Part shown: in pieces, positions 1-5,373 of the stretch
Position numbering within the stretch: position 1 is the stretch's first letter
Layout: every line of letters begins with the position of its first letter
Assembly (NCBI GenBank): GCA_038224055.1
Contig: JBBRGO010000040.1
Span: 1 to 17,431, forward strand
Source of the DNA: JBDSSS01 sp038224055
GTDB lineage: Bacteria > Actinomycetota > Actinomycetes > Actinomycetales > Dermatophilaceae
Length of the DNA: 17,431 bases
Direction of reading: 5' to 3'
Program-made: the position numbers and the translations under genes
Notes under the pieces: generated by a model
Databases searched by the model: none
The model's input: the letters and a program-made list of their open reading frames with translations, nothing else
Told to the model about the DNA's origin: nothing

Positions 1-805
1 AGTCGATGAGCTCGGTGACCGACGGGTCGGTGCCGCAGACGGGGCACGCGGGATCGGCTCGGACGGTGAGGGTGTCCCACGTCTGACGGAGGGCGTCGTG
101 GACGAGGAGACGCCCCACGAGGGGCTCGCCCAGCCCGAGCAAGAGCTTGATCGCCTCCGTCGACTGCACCGATCCAATTGCCGCGCAGAGGACCCCGAGC
201 ACTCCACCCTCTGCGCAGCTGGGCACACTGCCGGGCGGCGGCGGCTCGGGGAAGACGCAGCGGTAGCAGGGGCCGTGCCCGGCCCACCAGACCGACACCT
301 GCCCGTCGAAGCGCAGGATCGACCCCCACACGTGCGGCTTGCCGAGCATGGCGCAGGCGTCGTTGACGAGGTAGCGGGTCGGGAAGTTGTCGGTGCCGTC
401 GACGACGACGTCGTAGTCGGCGAGGAGTCCGAGGGCGTTGGAGGAGTCGAGCCGCACGTCGTGTCGCACGACGCGGACGTGCGGGTTGACGCGGTGGACG
501 GCGGCCTCGGCCGACTCCGTCTTGAGCCGCCCGATGGCCTCGTCGGAGTGGATGACCTGACGGTGCAGGTTGGTCAGGTCGACGACGTCGGCGTCGACGA
601 CACCGATCGTGCCGACACCGGCCGCCGCGAGGTAGAGCAGGGCCGGGGAACCGAGCCCACCGGCACCGATGACGAGCACGCGGGAGGCGGCGAGGCGTTC
701 CTGGCCTGCCATCCCCACCCCGGGGAGCAGGACGTGACGGGCATACCTCGTCACCTCGGGACCCGAGAGGGGCGCACCGGTCTTGACCAGCGGATCGATG
801 GGCAT
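1..805 (-). CDS. moeZ: MoeZ/MoeB-type adenylyltransferase (E1-like), 3' part outside window
   Basis: An E1-like enzyme that adenylates the C-terminal glycine of small sulfur-carrier proteins (MoaD, ThiS or CysO type) for molybdopterin, thiamine or cysteine synthesis in the cytoplasm. Reading the minus strand gives 268 codons from ATG at 805 to the window edge without a stop. Visible are the Rossmann loop GAGGLG (47-52), DLTNLHRQ with N79 and R82, DGTDNF (136-141), the conserved SCAEGGVLG with C198, and two CxxC zinc pairs (C180/C183 and C254/C257). In actinobacteria this domain is usually followed by a rhodanese domain (MoeZ); that part would lie left of base 1, so MoeB without rhodanese cannot be excluded. 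The gene is divergent from the TetR gene. There is no Shine-Dalgarno sequence; TACCGT lies 6 bases before ATG, so it may be leaderless. Family call is firm; the MoeZ subtype is inferred. Confidence 0.93.
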   Translation of the reverse strand, partial: MPIDPLVKTGAPLSGPEVTRYARHVLLPGVGMAGQERLAASRVLVIGAGGLGSPALLYLAAAGVGTIGVVDADVVDLTNLHRQVIHSDEAIGRLKTESAEAAVHRVNPHVRVVRHDVRLDSSNALGLLADYDVVVDGTDNFPTRYLVNDACAMLGKPHVWGSILRFDGQVSVWWAGHGPCYRCVFPEPPPPGSVPSCAEGGVLGVLCAAIGSVQSTEAIKLLLGLGEPLVGRLLVHDALRQTWDTLTVRADPACPVCGTDPSVTELID

Positions 806-817
806 CCCGCCACGGTA
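806..817 (-). promoter_or_regulatory. -10 hexamer of a leaderless moeZ transcript
   Basis: On the minus strand TACCGT (817-812) is followed by 6 bases and then the ATG at 805. This fits a TAnnnT -10 element with transcription starting at the A of the start codon. No good -35 hexamer is visible 16-19 bases upstream. Confidence 0.5.
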
Positions 818-825
818 CTGCTGAG

Positions 826-831
826 TATGGT
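826..831 (+). promoter_or_regulatory. possible -10 of the TetR gene
   Basis: TATGGT fits TAnnnT and would start transcription near 838, giving a leader of about 57 bases before the ATG at 895. It lies upstream of the moeZ -10 on the opposite strand, so the divergent promoters would overlap. No convincing -35 was seen. Confidence 0.25.
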
Positions 832-894
832 GAGAGCGACACCGTCGTCCTCCTCGAGGCCGCGACGACCACGGATCTCCCGCAGAGGACTCTG

Positions 895-1563
895 ATGCCT
901 GACGACACCACCGCTCCCGGCCGGGGGCAGCGCCTGCCCCGCTCGGAGCGACGCGCCCAGCTGCTCGACGCCGCGCTCGGCGTCTTCGTGGAGAACGGTT
1001 ACCACCAGGCCGCGATGGACGACATCGCCGCCCGGGCCGGGGTCTCCAAGCCGGTCCTCTACCAGCACTTCCCCGGCAAGCTCGAGCTCTACCTCGCCCT
1101 CATCGACCAGCACGCGAACGAGCTCGAGAAGCTCGTCCGGGACGCGTTGTCGCTCTCGGACAACAAGGCCCGCATCAATACGATGACGAGCGCCTACTTC
1201 GACTTCGTCGCCCAGGAGGGTGCCGCCTTCCGCCTCATCTTCGAGTCGGACCTCGCCAACGACCCCGAGGTCCGACGACGCCTCGACCAGATCGACCTGA
1301 CCTGCGCCCGCGCGATGGCCGACATCATCAGCGCCGAGACCTCCATGGGGCAGCAGGAGGCGGTGCTCGTCGGGGTGGGGCTCGTCGGCCTGGCCCAGAC
1401 GTCGGCTCGCTACTGGCTCGCCCAGGACGGGGCGCTGCCCAAGGAGTCGGCCGTCCGGGTGACGAGCGCCCTGCTCCGACGCGGCATCGCCGCCTTCCCC
1501 GCGGTCGAACGGGCGAACGGCGCCGCCGAACCACGGGAATCGGTGGGCTCGAGCGCCGGTTAA
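895..1563 (+). CDS. TetR/AcrR family transcriptional regulator
   Basis: A 222-residue DNA-binding repressor-type protein. The N-terminal helix-turn-helix is clear: RRAQLLDAALGVF (19-31), then MDDIAARAGVSKPVLYQHF (41-59), the standard TetR recognition helix. The C-terminal part (about 80-200) is a variable ligand-binding and dimerisation domain and gives no ligand. A Shine-Dalgarno sequence AGAGGA (884-889) sits 5 bases before ATG. The gene is divergent from moeZ and is followed 55 bases later by the DUF3107 gene on the same strand. The same TetR-DUF3107 pair next to moeZ occurs, from memory, in M. tuberculosis (Rv3208-Rv3208A). Target genes are unknown; self-regulation and control of the adjacent genes is the usual guess. 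The last 20 or so residues are low-complexity. Confidence 0.93.
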   Translation: MPDDTTAPGRGQRLPRSERRAQLLDAALGVFVENGYHQAAMDDIAARAGVSKPVLYQHFPGKLELYLALIDQHANELEKLVRDALSLSDNKARINTMTSAYFDFVAQEGAAFRLIFESDLANDPEVRRRLDQIDLTCARAMADIISAETSMGQQEAVLVGVGLVGLAQTSARYWLAQDGALPKESAVRVTSALLRRGIAAFPAVERANGAAEPRESVGSSAG

Positions 1564-1618
1564 GGTGACGACGGGACGCAGCCCTGCCAGTCCTGACTGA
1601 CGACGAAAGAGGTTTGAC

Positions 1619-1840
1619 GTGGAGGTCCGCATCGGCGTGCAGAACGTGGCGCGCGAGATCACCTTCGAGACGGCGCTCAGCGCCGACGAGCTGATCGAGG
1701 CCGTCAAGGCCGCACGCTCGTCCGACGTCCTCGAGCTCACCGACGACAAGGGCGGTCGCATCGTCGTCCCGACGTCGTCGCTCGGCTACGTGACGACGGG
1801 TGCAGAGAAGAAGGGCGGCGTGGGTTTCGGAGCCTCCTGA
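1619..1840 (+). CDS. DUF3107 domain protein (TB9.4-like)
   Basis: A 73-residue protein that matches the whole length of the DUF3107 family typical of actinobacteria (M. tuberculosis Rv3208A/TB9.4 is the homologue I recall). The function is not known. The sequence starts EVRIGVQNVAREITFET, continues with an acidic helix LSADELIEAVKAA, and ends with the strand GGRIVVPTSSLGYV and a glycine-rich tail. The start is GTG at 1619, chosen because AAAGAGG (1606-1612) is a good ribosome-binding site 6 bases upstream and because the family begins at this residue. It lies 55 bases after the TetR gene on the same strand and may be cotranscribed with it. It is cytoplasmic by the absence of signal or membrane segments. 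Confidence 0.9.
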   Translation: MEVRIGVQNVAREITFETALSADELIEAVKAARSSDVLELTDDKGGRIVVPTSSLGYVTTGAEKKGGVGFGAS

Positions 1841-2089
1841 GGGCCCGCTGTGACGTCACCCGCCCCACTGGGTACGGACTCCTTCGGACTCGGGGCGGAC
1901 CAGCCGCCGCGAGAAACACCGGGACCCACGCAGGGCGACGTCGACGAAGGTCTCCGGCCGGCAGTCTCGTGTCGGTGACACCGTGAGGCGTCCTGACGCA
2001 GCACCCTTGACGTCACCGAGTCGCGTGCTCGTGACGCTGGACAGGTCTCGCAACCCACAGAAGTCGCATCGTCGACAGAAGGAGAAACC
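1841..2089 (+). other. 249-base intergenic region with two TGACGTCA palindromes
   Basis: No gene is visible here. The 8-base palindrome TGACGTCA occurs at 1851-1858 and 2008-2015, both followed by CC. The second overlaps TTGACG (2007-2012), a good -35 match, but no TAnnnT is found at the right distance. A further interrupted palindrome CGGTG-A-CACCG lies at 1973-1983. A strong ribosome-binding site AGAAGGAG (2077-2084) precedes the next gene. The region probably carries the promoter and operators of the GlsB-like gene. Confidence 0.4.
1860..1898 (+). terminator. possible hairpin after the DUF3107 gene
   Basis: CCGCCCC (1860-1866) can pair with GGGGCGG (1892-1898), a 7-base GC stem enclosing 25 bases, 20 bases after the DUF3107 stop. 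There is no T tract and the loop is large, so this is a weak call. Confidence 0.3.
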
Positions 2090-2359
2090 ATGATTTCCGC
2101 CATCATCGGAGCCATCATCGCAGGGCTGATCATCGGCGCTCTGGGCCGACTCATCCTGCCCGGAAAGCAGGACATCTCGATCGTCATGACGATCGTCATC
2201 GGCATCGTGGCCTCGCTGGCCACCACGTTCATCCTCGGCGCCCTCTTCGGCTACGACAATGGCAACGGCGGTATCCGCTGGTGGTTCTGGATCGTCTCCG
2301 CCGTCGTCGCCGCGATCGGCATCAGCGCCTACGGCCGGATCTCCAAGAAGTCCGTCTGA
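2090..2359 (+). CDS. GlsB/YeaQ/YmgE family stress-response membrane protein
   Basis: A small integral membrane protein of 89 residues in the family once called transglycosylase-associated proteins. The molecular role is not established; members are often induced by general stress. Three hydrophobic segments are visible: about 2-21 (glycine- and isoleucine-rich, ending in the family motif GRLILPGKQD), 29-53, and 63-82. A short basic tail follows. The start is secure because AGAAGGAG sits 5 bases before ATG, the strongest Shine-Dalgarno sequence in this part of the window, suggesting high translation. It is a stand-alone gene: 249 bases separate it from the gene upstream and a strong bidirectional terminator follows. 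Confidence 0.9.
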   Translation: MISAIIGAIIAGLIIGALGRLILPGKQDISIVMTIVIGIVASLATTFILGALFGYDNGNGGIRWWFWIVSAVVAAIGISAYGRISKKSV

Positions 2360-2389
2360 GCGCAGCGTCCGACTCGGGTCGGACGACGA

Positions 2390-2420
2390 GAGGGGCCCGA
2401 CGCGCCGCGTCGGGCCCCTC
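2390..2420. terminator. bidirectional terminator hairpin
   Basis: A perfect inverted repeat GAGGGGCCCGACGCG / CGCGTCGGGCCCCTC (15 bases per arm) has a single base between the arms, so the real loop opens into the innermost pairs. It sits between the convergent GlsB-like gene (stop 2359) and the ferritin-like gene (stop 2444) and can serve both. No T tract, as is common in actinobacteria. Confidence 0.85.
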
Positions 2421-2443
2421 GTGCGTCCCCACTCGTCGCTCCG

Positions 2444-3136
2444 TCAGGCTGACAGCCCGAGCCGCTCCATCCGACGGGTGTGCTCGTCGGTGAGCCGGAC
2501 GAACATCCGGCCCAGCTCCGCGAGGTCGGCCCCTCCGCGCCCGGGCGCCCCGACGAGGAGGCTGGAGAGGGCGTCCCGCTCGACCCCGACCCGCTGCGCC
2601 TGGGTGATCGCCTCACCGACGAGGCGCCGACCCCAGAGCGCGAGACGCCCGGCGATGCGCTCGTCTGCGGCGATGGCCTCACGGACTGCGCCGACGGCGA
2701 AGTCCGCCTGGCCGGTGTCCTCGAGCACCCCGAGCACGAGCGACTTCGTGTCGTCGTCGACGTAGTTGGCGACCTCCCGGTAGAAGTCGGTCGCGATCCC
2801 CTCGCCGACGTAGGCCTTGACGAGGCCCTCGAGCCAGCCCGACGGCCTCGTCCGGTCGTGGAAGCCGTCGACCGCGTCGACGAACGGCGCCATGGCCGTC
2901 TCGGGTTCGATGCCGAGCGCCCGCAGCCGGTCGGTGAGCACGGCGAAGTTGCGCAGCTCGTGGGCGGCGAGCACCGCCACCTCCGACTTGTCCCGCAGCG
3001 ACGGCGCGAGCTCGGCGTCCTTCGCGAGCTGCGAGAAGGCGCACAGCTCGCTGTAGGCCAGGGCACCGAGCAGATCCCCGACGGCCTCGAGGTAGACGGG
3101 GTCCTGGGGCGGGGAGGTCGGGGTCGGATCGCTCAT
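2444..3136 (-). CDS. ferritin-like fold protein (Rv3210c type)
   Basis: A 230-residue, almost entirely helical protein of the ferritin-like / tRNA-(MS[2]IO[6]A)-hydroxylase-like group conserved in actinobacteria. Its reaction is not known. Acidic residues that could be diiron ligands occur in the expected spacing, for example E30 in LAYSELCAF, H59-E60 in LAAHELRNF and E219-H219-region residues in TDEHTRR near the C terminus, but I cannot assign the metal site with certainty. The start at 3136 is chosen because upstream residues in the same frame look non-coding and because TACATT lies exactly 6 bases upstream with a TTCACG -35; there is no Shine-Dalgarno sequence at a workable distance (GGGGGG abuts the ATG). 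It is convergent with the GlsB-like gene and divergent from the DEAD-box helicase gene, as I recall for Rv3210c-Rv3211 in M. tuberculosis. Confidence 0.85.
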   Translation of the reverse strand: MSDPTPTSPPQDPVYLEAVGDLLGALAYSELCAFSQLAKDAELAPSLRDKSEVAVLAAHELRNFAVLTDRLRALGIEPETAMAPFVDAVDGFHDRTRPSGWLEGLVKAYVGEGIATDFYREVANYVDDDTKSLVLGVLEDTGQADFAVGAVREAIAADERIAGRLALWGRRLVGEAITQAQRVGVERDALSSLLVGAPGRGGADLAELGRMFVRLTDEHTRRMERLGLSA

Positions 3137-3171
3137 CCCCCCAATGTAGTGACGGCGCCGGTGACCGTGAA
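3137..3171 (-). promoter_or_regulatory. promoter of the ferritin-like gene, leaderless
   Basis: On the minus strand TTCACG (3171-3166; four of six matches to TTGACA), a 17-base spacer, TACATT (3148-3143), 6 bases, then ATG at 3136. Both hexamers and both spacings fit a housekeeping sigma promoter whose transcript starts at the start codon. Confidence 0.65.
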
Positions 3172-3194
3172 CGAGCGGACCGGTCGGTTGCCGG

Positions 3195-3200
3195 TAGACT
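3195..3200 (+). promoter_or_regulatory. candidate -10 of the DEAD-box helicase gene
   Basis: TAGACT fits TAnnnT and would start transcription near 3207. A clear -35 is not visible. This would give the helicase mRNA a leader of about 180 bases. Confidence 0.35.
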
Positions 3201-3389
3201 GGACGGGACAACTCGGTGCCCGGTCGGCCCGATGGTTTGCCCAGCTGGTGCCCGGCAGTACGCGGAGCACCGGTGGCCCCGCCCCACAGCGGGCGCGCCA
3301 CGCCCTCACGAAACTCTCCGATCGGCCCGCCACGAGTCACTGAGCTCCCACCACCGACGTGGGGTGCTCGTGCCGATCGAGAGATACCC
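3201..3389 (+). other. long 5' leader of the helicase gene with hairpins
   Basis: About 190 bases without a supported gene before the helicase ATG. It holds a hairpin just before the ribosome-binding site, left arm GAGCTCCCAC (3342-3351), loop of 7, right arm GTGGGGTGCTC (3359-3369), with one mismatch and one bulge. The 9-mer GGTGCCCGG occurs at 3215-3223 and 3247-3255, and the second copy can pair by GGTGC with GCACC at 3267-3271. The Shine-Dalgarno sequence GAGAGA is at 3379-3384. Leader folding could control expression; this is inference. Confidence 0.4.
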
Positions 3390-5207
3390 ATGACCCAGAA
3401 CACCCAGGCTCCGTCCGACGTCCCCGAGCCCACCGACGAGATCGAACGGATCGAGCAGATCGTGGCCGAGGTCGTCGAGGTCCCCGAGGTCGACGACGTC
3501 GACGTCGTCCCCGAGGTCACCTTCGCCGACTTCGGGATCCACCCCGGCATCGTCGCCTCGCTCGCCGAGGCAGACATCATCCACCCCTTCCCGATCCAGG
3601 CGATGACCCTGCCGGTGGCCCTCGGCGGTCACGACATCATCGGTCAGGCCAAGACCGGGACCGGCAAGACCCTCGGCTTCGGCGTCCCCATGCTCAACCA
3701 GGTCATCGCCCCCGGCGACGCGGCCTTCGAGACGCAGGCCCGACCGGGCAAGCCGCAGGCGCTCGCCGTGGCCCCGACCCGAGAGCTCGCCGTCCAGGTC
3801 GCGGGTGACCTCGAGCGCGCCGGCCGTGGGCGCGGCATCCGGGTGCTCACCGTCTACGGCGGCCGCGCCTACGAGCCGCAGATCGAGGCCCTCAAGCGTG
3901 GGGTCGAGGTCGTCGTCGGCACGCCCGGCCGACTCATCGACCTCGCCAAGCAGGGCCACCTCGACCTGTCGCAGGCGCGCATCGTCGTGCTCGACGAGGC
4001 CGACGAGATGCTCGACCTCGGCTTCCTGCCCGACGTCGAGACGCTCATGTCCCAGACGCCGGCCAGCCGCCAGACGATGCTCTTCTCCGCCACGATGCCC
4101 GGTGCCATCGTCGCCCTGGCCCGTCGCTACATGACGCAGCCGACCCACATCCGCGCGATGGGTGACGAGAACGAGAACGCCCACACGGTCAAGGCCGTGG
4201 AGCAGTTCGTCTACCGCGCGCACGCGATGGACAAGGTCGAGATGCTGGCCCGCATGCTCCAGGCCCGCGAGCGCGGCCTCACCATCATCTTCAGCCGCAC
4301 GAAGCGGACCGCCGCCAAGGTGTCGGACGAGCTCGTCGACCGCGGTTTCGCGGCCGCGGCCATCCACGGAGACCTCGGCCAGGGCGCCCGTGAGCAGGCG
4401 CTGCGCGCCTTCCGCAACGGCAAGGTCGACATCCTCGTGGCGACCGACGTCGCGGCCCGCGGCATCGACGTCGACAACGTCACCCACGTCATCAACTACC
4501 AATGCCCCGAGGACGAGAAGACCTACGTCCACCGCGTCGGACGCACCGCGCGCGCTGGCAACACCGGCATCGCCGTGACCTTCGTCGACTGGGACGACCT
4601 GCACCGCTGGGCGCTCATCAACAAGACGCTCGACCTCGGGATCCCCGAGCCCCAGGAGACCTACTCCTCCTCCGACCACTTCTTCACCGACCTCGACATC
4701 CCCACCGACGTGACCGGCCGCCTGCGGCGCTCCGAGCGGACCCGCGAGGGCCTGCAGGCGGAGACGCTCGAGGACCTCGGCGAGACCGGCAAGCGTCACG
4801 CGACCGGTGGTCGCGGGTCCCGCGACGGCGGGCGCGGCGACCACGACGGCGGTCGTGGCTCCCGTGACACCGGACGGGGCTCGCGCGACGGCGGTCGTGG
4901 CTCGCGTGACGGCGGACGTGGCGCGCACGAGACGGCGCCCGCGACCCATGCGCACCAGGGCGCGGACGGTGCGGACGTGACGTCGGAGTCGGGCGAGAGC
5001 CGCCAGCGTCGCAGTCGCAACCGTCGGCGCACCCGGGGCGGCGGCCCGGCCGCGGCGGGCGCGGCCAGCGCGACCGAGACCACGCCGGCGTCCGAGCAGG
5101 GCGGCGCGCGCGACTCCGGTGACGGGCAGGGCCGTCCGCGCCGCCGGCGGCGCGATGGCTCCGGGCGTGGCGAGAGCACCCCGGCCGCCAGCGCGGCCGG
5201 CGAGTGA
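3390..5207 (+). CDS. DEAD-box ATP-dependent RNA helicase with RG-rich tail
   Basis: A 605-residue cytoplasmic RNA helicase that uses ATP to open short RNA duplexes in ribosome assembly or mRNA decay. All core motifs are present: Q motif ending PFPIQ (66-70), motif I AKTGTGKT (87-94), Ia APTRELA (128-134), Ib TPGR (178-181), II DEAD (202-205), III SAT (233-235), IV IIFSRTKR (299-306), V ATDVAARGID (351-360) and VI HRVGRTARAG (381-390). The core ends near 420. The tail of about 140 residues has six GRGSRDG-like heptads (474-515) and arginine clusters, an RNA-binding region. The N-terminal 40 residues are acidic. ATG at 3390 is preceded by GAGAGA 5 bases upstream; the frame is open to 3216 but upstream residues look untranslated. 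It is closest to the actinobacterial RhlE-like group (Rv3211, from memory); I give no symbol because RhlE and DeaD naming overlaps. Confidence 0.96.
   Translation: MTQNTQAPSDVPEPTDEIERIEQIVAEVVEVPEVDDVDVVPEVTFADFGIHPGIVASLAEADIIHPFPIQAMTLPVALGGHDIIGQAKTGTGKTLGFGVPMLNQVIAPGDAAFETQARPGKPQALAVAPTRELAVQVAGDLERAGRGRGIRVLTVYGGRAYEPQIEALKRGVEVVVGTPGRLIDLAKQGHLDLSQARIVVLDEADEMLDLGFLPDVETLMSQTPASRQTMLFSATMPGAIVALARRYMTQPTHIRAMGDENENAHTVKAVEQFVYRAHAMDKVEMLARMLQARERGLTIIFSRTKRTAAKVSDELVDRGFAAAAIHGDLGQGAREQALRAFRNGKVDILVATDVAARGIDVDNVTHVINYQCPEDEKTYVHRVGRTARAGNTGIAVTFVDWDDLHRWALINKTLDLGIPEPQETYSSSDHFFTDLDIPTDVTGRLRRSERTREGLQAETLEDLGETGKRHATGGRGSRDGGRGDHDGGRGSRDTGRGSRDGGRGSRDGGRGAHETAPATHAHQGADGADVTSESGESRQRRSRNRRRTRGGGPAAAGAASATETTPASEQGGARDSGDGQGRPRRRRRDGSGRGESTPAASAAGE
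4809..4934 (+). repeat. six tandem 21-base units coding GRGSRDG heptads
   Basis: Six in-frame 21-base units encode GRGSRDG, GRGDHDG, GRGSRDT, GRGSRDG, GRGSRDG and GRGAHET. Units differ at many third codon positions, so the protein repeat is kept while the DNA has diverged. It is a low-complexity RG-type RNA-binding tail. Confidence 0.9.
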
Positions 5208-5239
5208 CCTGAGCAGCGCCACCAGCGCTTCAGCACCCT

Positions 5240-5274
5240 GAACGGCCCCCGCGTCCCGGACGCGGGGGCCGTTC
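5240..5274. terminator. bidirectional terminator hairpin after the helicase gene
   Basis: A perfect inverted repeat GAACGGCCCCCGCGTCC / GGACGCGGGGGCCGTTC, 17 bases per arm around one central base. It lies 33 bases after the helicase stop and 100 bases beyond the stop of the convergent GH65 gene, so it can serve both directions. No T tract. Confidence 0.85.
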
Positions 5275-5292
5275 GCTACGGGGCCGTTCGCT
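5265..5292 (+). repeat. 13-base direct repeat copying the terminator arm
   Basis: GGGGCCGTTCGCT occurs at 5265-5277 and again at 5280-5292. The first copy contains the right end of the terminator stem, so the second looks like a partial duplication of that arm. Confidence 0.7.
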
Positions 5293-5294
5293 CT

Positions 5295-5346
5295 CGACGC
5301 CCCGTGGGGTCAGGGCGTCGCGGGGCGGGGGCGTGGGCGTGGGCGT
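5295..5346 (-). terminator. second hairpin and GGGCGT triplet after the GH65 gene
   Basis: CGACGCCC (5295-5302) pairs with GGGCGTCG (5313-5320), loop of 10. Next to it are three tandem GGGCGT units (5329-5346). For the minus strand this hairpin is the first structure met after the GH65 stop at 5374 and may be its terminator. Confidence 0.45.
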
Positions 5347-5373
5347 GAGCCCACCGGCATACCCCTCGCGGCA

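Noticed and set aside
751..1761. Minus-strand open frame opposite the TetR gene
   Set aside because: The TetR helix-turn-helix on the plus strand is unmistakable, and the real minus-strand gene (moeZ) starts at 805 in a different frame.
1870..1875. GGGTAC as the -10 of a sigma-B/F-type stress promoter for the GlsB-like gene
   Set aside because: No GTTT-like -35 occurs about 14-17 bases upstream, and the distance to the start codon is over 200 bases.
3137..3580. Longer N terminus for the ferritin-like protein
   Set aside because: The extra 148 codons run through the divergent promoter region and into the helicase gene; the leaderless promoter sits directly before 3136.
4809..4934. Tandem 21-base units as a CRISPR-like array
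   Set aside because: Units are contiguous, in frame and code for an RG tail; there are no spacers.
3306..5222. Minus-strand open frame of 638 codons opposite the helicase
   Set aside because: Low-complexity antisense frame; the plus strand carries every DEAD-box motif.
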